This document shows, in pieces, positions 15,749-24,293 of a stretch of DNA of 64,000 nt. The first letter of the stretch is position 1. Each line of letters opens with the position of its first letter. The stretch is from AC-32 sp963717725. Its GTDB lineage: Bacteria; Actinomycetota; Thermoleophilia; Gaiellales; Gaiellaceae. The stretch lies in NCBI GenBank assembly GCA_963717725.1, contig CAVQWS010000004.1, positions 186,001 to 250,000 on the forward strand, read 5' to 3'. The notes under the pieces were generated by a model. That model did no database searches, was not told where the DNA came from, and saw nothing but the letters and a program-made list of their open reading frames with translations. A program made the translations under genes and the position numbers.

Positions 15749-16279
15749 ATGATCAAGAATCAGCACGTGAAAGAAGACGAGGATCACATTGACCGCTGGC
15801 TGGCCGAGCACGAGCTGCCGGGCGCGGTCGATCTCGAGGTGGAGGGGATCGTCGACCGGGTCAACGGCCTGCAGCGCCGCCTCCACCGGATGCTTGACGA
15901 GACGCTCGCCGACTTCGACCTGAGCGTCGGTGAGTGGAAGGCGCTCACGCACCTCCAGCTGGACGGGCCGCCGCACCGCAAGTCGCCCGGCAAGCTCGCC
16001 AAGTGGGCCGAGCTCTCGAGCGGCGCGATGACGAACCGGCTCGACCGGCTCGAGGAGGCCGGGCTCGTACGACGCGTGCCCGACCCCGACGACCGCCGTG
16101 GCGTGCTCGTCGAGCTGACCGATGCCGGCCGCGCGGCGTGGGAGCAGTCGGTCAGCGCGCAGGCCGAGAAGGAGTCGCTGATCGCCGCCGCGCTGAGCGC
16201 GAAGGAGAAGCAGCAGCTGAACGCGCTCCTGCGCCGGTTGATGCGCGAGTTCGAGCGGCGCGAGCAAAAACCCTCCTAG
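15749..16279 (+). CDS. MarR family transcriptional regulator
   Basis: 176-aa winged-helix regulator. The helix-turn-helix is KLAKWAELSSGAMTNRLDRL near residue 95, and the wing is DPDDRRGVLVELTDAGR, both classic for MarR. An N-terminal ~40-residue extension precedes the dimerisation helices (LQRRLHRMLDETLADFDLS). The ATG was chosen as the first start after the operator; GTG 15767 is possible. Likely represses itself and the divergent 63-aa gene through the palindromes in the shared region. The proline dehydrogenase gene follows after 10 bases and could be co-transcribed or use its own TAGACT. Confidence 0.9.
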   Translation: MIKNQHVKEDEDHIDRWLAEHELPGAVDLEVEGIVDRVNGLQRRLHRMLDETLADFDLSVGEWKALTHLQLDGPPHRKSPGKLAKWAELSSGAMTNRLDRLEEAGLVRRVPDPDDRRGVLVELTDAGRAAWEQSVSAQAEKESLIAAALSAKEKQQLNALLRRLMREFERREQKPS

Positions 16280-16289
16280 ACTCGCCCGT

Positions 16290-17216
16290 GTGAGCCTGGT
16301 CGACTCCGCGATCGTCCGCCTGCTGCCGGCCGTGCCCAGGCCGGTCGTGCGCAAGATCTCCGAGCGCTACATCGCGGGCGAGGAGCTCGACGACGCGCTG
16401 CGACTCGTGCGGCGCCTGAACGACCAGGGCAAGCTGGCGACGATCGACGTGCTCGGCGAAGAGATCGCCGAGCCGGACGAGGCGCGCGCCATCGCGGCCG
16501 CCTACCGCGAGGCCTTCGAGGCGATCGAGCGGGAGCGGCTCGACTCGAACGTCAGCGTCAAGCCGACTGCGCTCGGGCTGAAGCTCGGGTACGAGCTCTT
16601 CCGTTCGAATCTGCTGGAGGTCGTCAGGCACGCCGCCGAGCGCGGCAACTTCGTCCGGATCGACATGGAGGACTCGTCGACCACCGACGACACTCTGCGG
16701 GCCTATCGCGAGCTGCGCGCGGCCGGCCACGAGAACGTCGGCGTCGTCTTGCAGGCGCGGCTGAAGCGGACGCTGGCCGACCTCGCCGAGCTCGCCGAGC
16801 TGCGGCCGAACGTTCGGCTCTGCAAGGGCATCTACGTCGAGCCGGCGGAGATCGCCTACCGCGACTTCGACTCGGTCCGCGCCAGCTTCGTCCAGGCGCT
16901 GGAGGAGCTGCTCGAGCTGGGCTGCTACGTCGGAATCGCGACGCACGACGAGTGGTTGCTCGAGGAGGGACAACGGCTCGTGGCCGCCCGTGGGCTCGGG
17001 CGGGCGGAGTACGAGTTCCAGATGCTGCTCGGCGTGCGGCCCGCGCTCGGCGACGAGCTCGTGCGTGGGGGCCACCGGTTGCGGATCTACACGCCGTTCG
17101 GGCGGCACTGGTACGCGTACTCGCTGCGGCGGTTGCAGGAGAACCCGAAGCTCGCCGGCTACATCGCCGCGGACACGGTCGGCCGGCTCCTGCCGGGTCG
17201 CAACGGCTCGGGCTAG
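16290..17216 (+). CDS. proline dehydrogenase
   Basis: 308-aa monofunctional PRODH, an FAD-dependent enzyme oxidising L-proline to pyrroline-5-carboxylate. The TIM-barrel landmarks are VSVKPTALGL, FVRIDMEDSSTTDDTL, VGVVLQARLKRTLADL, RLCKGIYVEPAEIAY, GIATHDEW and the C-terminal RIYTPFGRHWYAYSLRRLQE. The Arg pair in YSLRRLQENP binds the proline carboxylate in this family. GTG start with TAGACT seven bases upstream suggests a leaderless mRNA. No P5C dehydrogenase is in the window. Confidence 0.95.
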   Translation: MSLVDSAIVRLLPAVPRPVVRKISERYIAGEELDDALRLVRRLNDQGKLATIDVLGEEIAEPDEARAIAAAYREAFEAIERERLDSNVSVKPTALGLKLGYELFRSNLLEVVRHAAERGNFVRIDMEDSSTTDDTLRAYRELRAAGHENVGVVLQARLKRTLADLAELAELRPNVRLCKGIYVEPAEIAYRDFDSVRASFVQALEELLELGCYVGIATHDEWLLEEGQRLVAARGLGRAEYEFQMLLGVRPALGDELVRGGHRLRIYTPFGRHWYAYSLRRLQENPKLAGYIAADTVGRLLPGRNGSG

Positions 17217-17224
17217 AGCCGGGC

Positions 17225-17857
17225 TCAGGGTTTCCGGGCGACCACGATCAGGTCGCCCGGAACCCGAACCTCGCGGCGGCCCCAGCGGTTCGGGTCGGGC
17301 AGCTCCTCGAGCCGCTCGAGCGCGAGGCCGGCGCCGCCGAGGGCGTGGATCAGCCGCCCGAGCGGCCAGGTCTCGAAGTAGCTCTCGTGCCAGCGCAGCA
17401 TCTGGTCGAGGCACGCCGCGACCGGGTGCTCGTCGTAGAGGAACAACACTCCTTTGCGCTTCAGCGCCGCGCCGATCCCGCCCGCCCAGCCCTCCAGGTC
17501 GCCGATCTCGGCCAGCGCGCCCCAAGACGAGTAGACGACGTCGAAACGGCCGCGCCGCAGCTCGACGGGCAGCGCTTCCGGCGACGCCGTGACCAAGGCC
17601 GCGTCCGGCAGCCGCTTGCGCGCCGCGATCACCGTCTCCTCCGACGAGTCGACACCGGTCACCAGCGCACCGAGCGACATCAGCGCCGCAGTCTCGCGCC
17701 CGGCCCCGCAGGCGAGGTGCAGCACGTGCCGGCCGCCGATGTCCGGCAGCCGCTCGCGCACGGGCTTCGGCAGCGTCCGCGATCCGCGCGCCGACGAGCG
17801 CCGGATCCGCTTGTGCGCCTCTTCCCAGGCGCGGAGGTTGGTGTCGGTCGGCTCCAT
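17225..17857 (-). CDS. SAM-dependent methyltransferase
   Basis: 210-aa class I methyltransferase with motif I HVLHLACGAGRETAAL near residue 43, the acidic motif VTGVDSSEETV and a WGALAEIGDLEGW substrate loop. Substrate unknown. The start overlaps the last base of the FabL-like gene upstream, making a three-gene operon (93-aa protein, reductase, methyltransferase). Confidence 0.82.
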   Translation of the reverse strand: MEPTDTNLRAWEEAHKRIRRSSARGSRTLPKPVRERLPDIGGRHVLHLACGAGRETAALMSLGALVTGVDSSEETVIAARKRLPDAALVTASPEALPVELRRGRFDVVYSSWGALAEIGDLEGWAGGIGAALKRKGVLFLYDEHPVAACLDQMLRWHESYFETWPLGRLIHALGGAGLALERLEELPDPNRWGRREVRVPGDLIVVARKP

Positions 17858-18597
17858 CAGGCGAGCAGAGAAAAACCGCCGTCGACGATCAGCGTGTGTC
17901 CGCAGACCATCGCGGCCTCCGGGGAGCAGAGGAAGGAGACCGCGTCCGCGATGTCGCCCGGCTCGACCAGCCGCCCAGCAGGCGTCCGCGCAAGTCCTGA
18001 CGAGATCATCTCCTCACGGTTCGGAAAGTGCTCGAGCGCGCCGGTCTCGACGACGCCCGCCGAGACGGCGTTGACGCGGATCTTGCGCGGCGCCAACTCG
18101 ACCGCCAGGTAGCGCACGAGCGCCTCGAGCGCGGCCTTGGAGACCCCCACGAGCACGTAGTTCTCCATTACCCGGATCGAGCCGAGCGAGGAGACGCCGA
18201 CGATCGACGAGCCCTCCGGCATCTGCGGCACGCACGCGCGCGCCAGCGTCAGCAGCGCCCGTGCGTTCGCCGACAGCGTCCAGTCCCAGTGCTTGTCCTC
18301 GGTCTCGAGCGCCGGCTTGATCACGCCCGTCGCCGCGTTGTGGACGAGCACGTCGAACGGCCCGAGCTCGGCGGCCTCCGCCGCCACGCGCTCAGAGGCC
18401 ACGCTGCCGCGCAGCAGCAGCGGCTCGGCGCCGGCTGCCCGCAGCTCCTCAGCCGTCTCCTCGGCCGCGCGGTCGTTCCGCAGGTACCCGATCGCCACCC
18501 GCGCGGCGCCCTGCTCGGCGAACCGCAGCGCGATCGCCTTGCCGATCCCGCGCGAACCGCCCGTGACGAGCACGGACGCCCCTTCGAAGGAGCTCAT
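17857..18597 (-). CDS. fabL: FabL-type enoyl-ACP reductase (SDR)
   Basis: 246-aa short-chain dehydrogenase closest to Bacillus FabL (enoyl-ACP reductase III). It has the Rossmann motif VTGGSRGIGKAIALRFAE, the FabL-like HNAATGVIKPALETEDKHWD, VSSLGSIRVMENY, and Tyr and Lys in YVLVGVSK, a Y-x6-K spacing typical of enoyl reductases where ordinary SDRs have Y-x3-K. It ends HTLIVDGGFSLL. It should reduce enoyl-ACP with NADPH in fatty acid synthesis. The ATG overlaps the upstream gene's stop (ATGA). Confidence 0.85.
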   Translation of the reverse strand: MSSFEGASVLVTGGSRGIGKAIALRFAEQGAARVAIGYLRNDRAAEETAEELRAAGAEPLLLRGSVASERVAAEAAELGPFDVLVHNAATGVIKPALETEDKHWDWTLSANARALLTLARACVPQMPEGSSIVGVSSLGSIRVMENYVLVGVSKAALEALVRYLAVELAPRKIRVNAVSAGVVETGALEHFPNREEMISSGLARTPAGRLVEPGDIADAVSFLCSPEAAMVCGHTLIVDGGFSLLA

Positions 18598-18875
18598 CGC
18601 CGCGGCAGCGGCTCGTCGGCGGGCGCGGAGCTCGGGATCTCCTCCCAGCCCGGTGAGTCGCGCCGTACCCTCGGGCCCTCGTCCGCCTTGGTCGAAGCGT
18701 GGCCGAGCCGGTCGAGCAGCTCCATCTTCTGCTTCGCGTAGCGGCGCACCTCGTGATCCTCGGGCAGGTCGAGCACGAGCTCCTCGACACGGGCGCGCAG
18801 CTGGTAGGCGAAGTGCGGCGTCGCCGGACCGACGAGCGCGTCGATCTGGTCGATGGTCGGCTCACCCTGCGGCAT
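18594..18875 (-). CDS. 93-aa hypothetical protein upstream of fabL
   Basis: Soluble helical protein (EPTIDQIDALVGPATPHFAY, then RARVEELVLDLPEDHEVRRY). ATG 18875 follows TAGGCT by seven bases, so it probably opens a leaderless transcript that continues into fabL through an ATGA overlap. No recognised domain. Confidence 0.72.
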   Translation of the reverse strand: MPQGEPTIDQIDALVGPATPHFAYQLRARVEELVLDLPEDHEVRRYAKQKMELLDRLGHASTKADEGPRVRRDSPGWEEIPSSAPADEPLPRR

Positions 18876-18906
18876 GGGCGGAAGCCTAATGGGTAGTTTC
18901 GGAGCG

Positions 18907-19806
18907 ATGCGCCGTCCCGAGCTAGCCGACCTGATGCTGCTCGCGACGGTCACCCTCTGGGCCCTCAACTTCACGGTCACGAAGTACGTGCTTTCGAACG
19001 GCTTCCAGCCGATCGCGTACGGCGTGCTGCGCTTCGGCTCCGCGGCGGTCGTCTTCGCCGCCGTCACCTGGTGGCGCGAGCGCTCCTTCGCGCTGGGCCG
19101 CCGTGACCTCTGGATGCTGGCCGGCGCGGCGCTGGTCGGGATCTTCCTGAACCAGCTCGCGTTCGGCTATGCGATCAAGCTGACGACGGCGACGACCGTG
19201 GCGCTCCTCTTCGGGACGCTGCCCGTGATGACCGGGATCTTCGCCCGCCTGATGGGGATCGAGCGGCTCAACTCGCGGTTCTGGATGGCTGCCGTGCTGG
19301 CCTTCGGCGGGGCCGCGCTGGTCGCGCTCGGCTCGGGCACCGGCGTGTCGGGCCAGCTCTGGGGCGACCTGCTCGGCTTCGTGGCCTCGGCGACGTGGGC
19401 CTGGTACACGGTCGCCGTCTCGCCGCTGCTGCAGCGCTACTCGACCCTGCGAGTGAGCGCGGTCGCCTTCACGATCGGGACGATCCCGCTGCTGCTCGTC
19501 GGCTTGCCGCAGCTCACGCGCCAGGACTACCACCTGCCCGCCACCATCTGGCTGCTGCTGGCCTTTGCCGTGGTCGGCCCGCTCGTGGTCGCCAACCTGC
19601 TCTGGTTCGGCGGAATCAGTCGCGTCGGCCCCTCGCGCGCGTCGGTGTTCGCGAACGCCCAGCCGTTCCTCGCCGCGATCTTCTCGCTGTTGATCCTCTC
19701 CGAGCCGCTGGGGCGGCTGCAGGTCGTCGGCGGCTTCCTGATCGCCTGCGCGATCCTGATCTCGCGGGTGCCAAGGCGCGCCCGCGCGGAGGTGGTGCCG
19801 ACCTGA
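18907..19806 (+). CDS. EamA/DMT-family transporter
   Basis: 299-aa drug/metabolite transporter with ten predicted helices and two EamA repeats (LLATVTLWALNFTVTKYVLS; LGFVASATWAWYTVAVSPLL). The second repeat ends FANAQPFLAAIFSLLILSEPL, the common EamA signature. ATG start has TAGTTT seven bases upstream. The stop overlaps the next MFS gene through CTGA. Cargo unknown. Confidence 0.88.
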   Translation: MRRPELADLMLLATVTLWALNFTVTKYVLSNGFQPIAYGVLRFGSAAVVFAAVTWWRERSFALGRRDLWMLAGAALVGIFLNQLAFGYAIKLTTATTVALLFGTLPVMTGIFARLMGIERLNSRFWMAAVLAFGGAALVALGSGTGVSGQLWGDLLGFVASATWAWYTVAVSPLLQRYSTLRVSAVAFTIGTIPLLLVGLPQLTRQDYHLPATIWLLLAFAVVGPLVVANLLWFGGISRVGPSRASVFANAQPFLAAIFSLLILSEPLGRLQVVGGFLIACAILISRVPRRARAEVVPT

Positions 19807-21338
19807 CCCTGCGCGAACGGCTCGAGCGCACACCACCCGGCTACCGCTACTCGATCGGCCGGATCCTGGCGATCTACTCGGGCCTGATGGTCGCGCTGCT
19901 GCTGGCCGCGCTCGACCAGACGATCGTCGCCACGGCGCTGCCGAAGGTGGTCTCCGAGCTCGGCGGGATCGCGCAGTACTCGTGGGTCTTCACGGCCTAC
20001 GTGCTGGGCTCGACGGTAACGGTGCCGCTGTACGGAAAGCTCGGCGACGCGCACGGACGCAAGCCGCTGTTCATGGTCGCGATCTCGATCTTCCTCGTCG
20101 GCTCGGCGCTCTGCGGCCTGGCACAGAACATGCTGCAGCTCGTTATCTTTCGCGCCATCCAGGGCGTCGGCGCCGGCGGCCTCTTCCCGCTGACGCTGGC
20201 GATGGTCGCGATGATCGTCCCGCCTCGCGACCGCGGCAAGTACCAGGGGCTGATCGGCTCGGTCTTCGCCGGCGCCTCGATCATCGGGCCGCTCATCGGC
20301 GGCTTCATCGTCGACAACGCCTCTTGGCGCTGGATCTTCTTCGTCAACCTGCCGGTCGGGATCCTGGCGATGGTCGTGATCGCGTTCACGATGCCGAAGC
20401 GACCCTACCGGCAGGAGCACTCGATCGACTGGCTCGGCGCGGCCGTGCTCGCGCTGGGCACGACGGCGCTGCTGCTCGGCCTCGTCTGGGGCGGGCACGA
20501 CTACCCGTGGGGCTCGTGGCAGGTGATCGGCGCGCTCGCCGCCTCCGGCGTCCTGCTGGCGTCCTTCGCCTACATCGAGCGGCAGGTGCTCGAGCCGATT
20601 CTGCCCTTCGGCCTGCTCCGCAACCAGACGGTCGCCTCGAGCGTTGCCTGCCTGTTTCTCGTCGGCGCGGCGATGTTCGGGACGATCAGCTTTGTGCCGC
20701 TGTTCGTGCAGGGCGTGATCGGCACCTCCGCGACTTCGTCCGGCGTGGTGCTGACACCGCTCTTGCTCGGCGCGGTCACGACGAGCTTCCTCTCCGGCCA
20801 GGTCGTCTCGCGCACCGGGCGCTACCGGCCGAACACGCTGATCGGCCCGATCGTGCTCGGAATCGGCGAGCTGATGCTCTGGCGGCTCGGCGTGAACGCG
20901 ACCAACGCCGACGCGGCGAAGGCGATGGTGATCGCCGGCATCGGGCTCGGGATGATGATGCAGATCTTCGTGCTCTCGATCCAGAACTCGGTCGAGCGCT
21001 CGGCGATGGGCTCGGCGACCGCGCTCAGTCAGTTCTCGCGCTCGATCGGGGCGACGCTCGGCGTGACGTTGATGGGCGTGCTCGTCAACCAGCGCCTGCC
21101 CGCGGGCGTGAGCGGTGAGGGGACGATCATCCACCGCCTGCCGCCCGCCGGCCGCGCGGCGCTTGCGAACGCGCTGCACCCGGCCTTCCTGCTCGCCGCA
21201 GTCCTCTGCGCGCTGGTGTTCGTGGTCTCGCTGCTCTGGGTGCGCGAGGTGCCGCTGCGCCACGAGCTGGAGGAGCACCCACCGCCGGTCGGCGACGAAG
21301 GCTCTCCGCAGCAGGCCGCAGTAAGATCCGAGACGTGA
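19803..21338 (+). CDS. DHA2-family MFS drug exporter, 14-TM
   Basis: 511-aa proton-coupled exporter of the DHA2 (EmrB/QacA) family. The start of helix 1 reads LLLAALDQTIVATALPKVVS (motif D1), followed by GKLGDAHGRKPLF (motif A) and GSVFAGASIIGPLIGGFIVD (motif C). No ATG, GTG or TTG lies in frame near the natural N-terminus; the frame opens at CTG 19803 within CTGA, overlapping the EamA stop. The resulting N-terminus TLRERLERTPPGYRYS is plausible. Its end overlaps hppD by GTGA, so EamA, MFS and HppD may form one transcript, although hppD also has a TAAGAT box. Confidence 0.88.
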   Translation: MTLRERLERTPPGYRYSIGRILAIYSGLMVALLLAALDQTIVATALPKVVSELGGIAQYSWVFTAYVLGSTVTVPLYGKLGDAHGRKPLFMVAISIFLVGSALCGLAQNMLQLVIFRAIQGVGAGGLFPLTLAMVAMIVPPRDRGKYQGLIGSVFAGASIIGPLIGGFIVDNASWRWIFFVNLPVGILAMVVIAFTMPKRPYRQEHSIDWLGAAVLALGTTALLLGLVWGGHDYPWGSWQVIGALAASGVLLASFAYIERQVLEPILPFGLLRNQTVASSVACLFLVGAAMFGTISFVPLFVQGVIGTSATSSGVVLTPLLLGAVTTSFLSGQVVSRTGRYRPNTLIGPIVLGIGELMLWRLGVNATNADAAKAMVIAGIGLGMMMQIFVLSIQNSVERSAMGSATALSQFSRSIGATLGVTLMGVLVNQRLPAGVSGEGTIIHRLPPAGRAALANALHPAFLLAAVLCALVFVVSLLWVREVPLRHELEEHPPPVGDEGSPQQAAVRSET

Positions 21339-22432
21339 GCACCGACTTCATGCCGCTCGACGGGTGGGATCACGTCGAGCTCTGGGTCGGCAACGCCAAG
21401 CAGTCGGCCTACTTCTACGAGCACGCCTTCGGCTTCACGCGCACGGCCTACGCGGGCCCGGAGACCGGCGTCCGCGACCGTGCTTCCTACGTGCTCGAGC
21501 AGGGCGACGTCCGCCTGGTCGTGACGAGCGGCCTGCACAACGACAGCGAGATCACGCAGTACGCCTGCCGCCACGGCGACGCGGCCAAGAGCATCGGGCT
21601 ACAGGTGCCGAGCGCGGCCGAGGCGTATCGCCAGGCCGTCCAGCGCGGCGCGCGCGTGATCGCCGAGCCGCGTTGGCTCGAGGACGACTTCGGCCGCGTC
21701 GAGCTCTCGGCGATCGGTACCTACGGCGACGTGATCCACACCTTCGTCAACCGCCGCGAGTACGCGGGCCCGTACCTGCCCGGCTACGTCTCGTCGACCG
21801 AGAACGGCCACGCCGGCGCGGGCGTCGGGCTGATCGCGCTCGACCACGTCGTCGGCAACGTCGAGCTCGGCCGCATGAACCACTGGGTCGAGTTCTACGA
21901 GCGCGTCTTCGGGATGACGAACATCGTCCACTTCGGCGACGACCAGATCCAGACCGAGTACTCGGCGCTGATGTCGAAGGTGATGGCGGACGGCAGCGGC
22001 AAGATCAAGTTCCCGATCAACGAGCCGGCCGAGGGCAAGCGCAAGAGCCAGATCGAGGAGTACCTCGAGTTCAACCACGGCCCGGGCGTGCAGCACATCG
22101 CGCTGCAGAGCGAGGACATCGTCCGCACGGTCGAGGGGATGAAGGAGCGCGGCGTGCTCTTCCTCGACACGCCGGACGCGTACTACGACGAGGTCGAGGG
22201 CCGCGTCGGCGAGATCGGCGAGGACTACTCCGACCTGCAGCGGCTGAAGATCCTGGCCGACCGCGACGAGGACGGCTACCTGCTGCAGATCTTCACGAAG
22301 ACGACGCAGGACCGGCCGACGGTCTTCTTCGAGGTGATCGAGCGCCACGGCGCGACCACGTTCGGCGAGGGGAACTTCAAGGCTCTCTTCGAGTCGATCG
22401 AGCGCGAGCAGGCGCTCCGCGGCAACCTCTAG
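21335..22432 (+). CDS. hppD: 4-hydroxyphenylpyruvate dioxygenase
   Basis: 365-aa non-haem iron dioxygenase converting 4-hydroxyphenylpyruvate to homogentisate. Two VOC domains are visible. Iron ligands are expected at His in ALDHVVGNV (~170), His in GPGVQHIAL (~250) and Glu in TVFFEVIERHG (~333). The typical C-terminus FGEGNFKALFESIEREQ is intact. The GTG start is preceded by TAAGAT with a seven-base gap, and overlaps the MFS stop by four bases. Together with hmgA it forms the upper homogentisate route of tyrosine degradation. Confidence 0.96.
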   Translation: MSTDFMPLDGWDHVELWVGNAKQSAYFYEHAFGFTRTAYAGPETGVRDRASYVLEQGDVRLVVTSGLHNDSEITQYACRHGDAAKSIGLQVPSAAEAYRQAVQRGARVIAEPRWLEDDFGRVELSAIGTYGDVIHTFVNRREYAGPYLPGYVSSTENGHAGAGVGLIALDHVVGNVELGRMNHWVEFYERVFGMTNIVHFGDDQIQTEYSALMSKVMADGSGKIKFPINEPAEGKRKSQIEEYLEFNHGPGVQHIALQSEDIVRTVEGMKERGVLFLDTPDAYYDEVEGRVGEIGEDYSDLQRLKILADRDEDGYLLQIFTKTTQDRPTVFFEVIERHGATTFGEGNFKALFESIEREQALRGNL

Positions 22433-23031
22433 CTCTCCGCGGCCCCGCAGTACCACCAGGCAAAGGCGGGCAGCGCTCCCTCGTCCAGCAGTCGCTGCTC
22501 CTCGCGCTCGAGCGTGGGCTCGTCGAGCATGCGCGCGAGGTACGGACGCTCGGTCAGGCTGAGTGTGTCGAAGGCCTCGCCCAGCGCGGCCTGAACCACC
22601 GCGCCGGTGTGGAGGTCGCCGTGCTCCGCCCGCCAGTCCGCGACGGTCTTGGAGCCGCCGTGGGCGGCCACCCAGGCGGCGCTGCGCTCGTCGTAGCCCT
22701 CCCAGGAGAACTCGGAGACGAAGAGGCGGCCGCCCGGCCGGAGCAGGCGGGCGATCGCCCGCACGACGCGCTCGAGGTCGGAGTGGTGAAGGGCCATCAC
22801 CGAGCAGACGGCGTCGAAGCGGCCGATCGACTGCGCGTCCTCGACCCGCTCGCGGATCAGCCGGGGGCGTGCGGGGGCGTTCGGATCGACGCCTACCGCG
22901 TCGAGACCGTGCTCGGCCAGCCGCTCGACGAGGCCGCCGTCGCCGCAACCGACGTCGAGCACCCGCGAGCGCGGAGACAGCGCGCCGAGGAGCAGCGCGT
23001 CGAAGCCTCGCCACCAGAGGTCGCTTCCCAC
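22429..23031 (-). CDS. SAM-dependent methyltransferase
   Basis: 200-aa class I methyltransferase: motif I RVLDVGCGDGGLVERLAEHG near residue 24, FDAVCSVMALHHSDLERVVR, then LLRPGGRLFVSEFSWEGYDE. Acceptor unknown. GTG start one base after the upstream gene's stop, so it is co-transcribed with the oxidase-fold protein. It overlaps the hppD stop by four bases on the opposite strand. Confidence 0.85.
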   Translation of the reverse strand: MGSDLWWRGFDALLLGALSPRSRVLDVGCGDGGLVERLAEHGLDAVGVDPNAPARPRLIRERVEDAQSIGRFDAVCSVMALHHSDLERVVRAIARLLRPGGRLFVSEFSWEGYDERSAAWVAAHGGSKTVADWRAEHGDLHTGAVVQAALGEAFDTLSLTERPYLARMLDEPTLEREEQRLLDEGALPAFAWWYCGAAES

Positions 23032-23032
23032 G

Positions 23033-23518
23033 CTATGACTCGCGCTGCTGCCAGCGGCGGAGGCCGCGGCCGGGGTCCCAAGCGAGCCCGTAGCGGCCCG
23101 GGGCGAACTCGACGAAGCCGGCCGAGTCGATGTCGACCGCGAAGACGTGGTAGTTCGGCTCCTCGGGCTCCCAGTCGATCCTGGCCTTGATCGTCGCCCG
23201 GTAGCGCTCGCGCCGCTCGCCCTGCTCGACGGGTACCGCGCGGCCGTAGAGCTTGAAGTCGCCCTCGTCGCCCTCGCGGCGCGAGACGACGCTGTGGACG
23301 ACGAGCCGCGGGTCGCGCAGCAGGTCGAGCGCCTTCGGCGAGCGCCACATCATCCCGAGCATCAGCTCGCCGTCCACGAACTCGGGCTCGACCGGGCTGA
23401 TTCGCGGCCAGCCGTTCGCCCGCAGCGTCCCGGCGAGGCAGAGCTCGCGGCCGCGCAGGCGTTGCTCGCCGAGGGCGGCCAGCTCGGGCACGGCCGCCGC
23501 GAACTCGTCCCAGCGCAT
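23033..23518 (-). CDS. pyridoxamine 5'-phosphate oxidase-like (flavin-binding split barrel) protein
   Basis: 161-aa split-barrel protein with LCLAGTLRANGWPRISPVEP, LMLGMMWRSPKALDLLRDPR and the SRREGDEGDFKLYGRAVPV strand, typical of PNPOx-like/F420-or FMN-binding proteins. ATG 23518 has TAGCCT seven bases upstream and is preferred over the start seven codons further up. Substrate unknown. Confidence 0.78.
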   Translation of the reverse strand: MRWDEFAAAVPELAALGEQRLRGRELCLAGTLRANGWPRISPVEPEFVDGELMLGMMWRSPKALDLLRDPRLVVHSVVSRREGDEGDFKLYGRAVPVEQGERRERYRATIKARIDWEPEEPNYHVFAVDIDSAGFVEFAPGRYGLAWDPGRGLRRWQQRES

Positions 23519-23607
23519 GGGCGGGAGGCTAGCTGGCACGCCGCAAGAACGGCTTGGTTGCGGGATCTTCTAGGGTGCAAGCAACGAAAATCAGGAGGCA
23601 AGCTGAG

Positions 23608-24222
23608 ATGAAGAAGCGCTGGATTCTGCCGGGTCTCCTCGTGGCCGCCTTCGCCCTCGCGACGACCGGCCTCGCGGATCCCGGCCACGGCAAGGGCAAG
23701 GGCCACGGCAAGCACGGCAAGTTCGGCCCGTATGACGTCGTCACCGACGATCACGGCTCGTGCGGCAACGCGTGGGCCGTCGACACCGAGAAGCGCAGCT
23801 TCACGGTGCACAAGAACCAGGACGGCTCGTACACGCTCCTGCGCCGGGATCGCGGGACGTTCCTGACGAACGCCGGCCAGAGCCCGGGCGCCTGCGAGAC
23901 GACGAAGCACCACGGCGCGACCGTCCTCGCCGGCAAGAAGGGTCGCTTCCACGGCTACCTGATGGGCAAGGTCACGGGCGGCACGTTCAACCCGAACGCG
24001 ACCTGCCCGGCCAACTGTGGCTTCACGGCCGTCTGGATCGACACGTTCTTCGGGACGAGCGCGACCTTCTCGTGCGACGTGAGCTCGCGGGCCTGCAAGT
24101 TCGACTTCGAGTACAGCGGCTTGAGGCACCAGGCGCTCAAGTTCCGCCACTGGTTCGACAAGGGCCACGGCGCCGGGACGTTCCTGAAGGAGCGTTTCCG
24201 CGGCGACATCGCCAACGCCTAA
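23608..24222 (+). CDS. secreted protein with Gly-His-Lys-rich N-terminus
   Basis: 204 aa. A signal peptide (KKRWILPGLLVAAFALATTGLA) is followed by DPGHGKGKGHGKHGKFG, a run that could bind divalent metal ions. The rest is a probable beta-rich extracellular domain with six Cys residues (CGNAW, ACETT, ATCPANCGF, SCDVSSRACKFDF) likely in disulfides, and ends HWFDKGHGAGTF. The ATG has AGGAGG nine bases upstream. Its own terminator follows. The next gene is a CDF metal exporter. Function unknown. Confidence 0.8.
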   Translation: MKKRWILPGLLVAAFALATTGLADPGHGKGKGHGKHGKFGPYDVVTDDHGSCGNAWAVDTEKRSFTVHKNQDGSYTLLRRDRGTFLTNAGQSPGACETTKHHGATVLAGKKGRFHGYLMGKVTGGTFNPNATCPANCGFTAVWIDTFFGTSATFSCDVSSRACKFDFEYSGLRHQALKFRHWFDKGHGAGTFLKERFRGDIANA

Positions 24223-24245
24223 CGCCTGCTCTTACCATCCCCCTG

Positions 24246-24269
24246 AAGGGCCCGCTCAGGCGGGCCCTT
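24246..24269 (+). terminator. hairpin terminator after secreted GHGK protein
   Basis: AAGGGCCCGC and GCGGGCCCTT form a perfect 10-bp stem with a four-base TCAG loop. The tail lacks a T-run, which is common in actinobacteria. Confidence 0.75.
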
Positions 24270-24293
24270 CGCGTTGTGTGATCCTTCGGCGTC

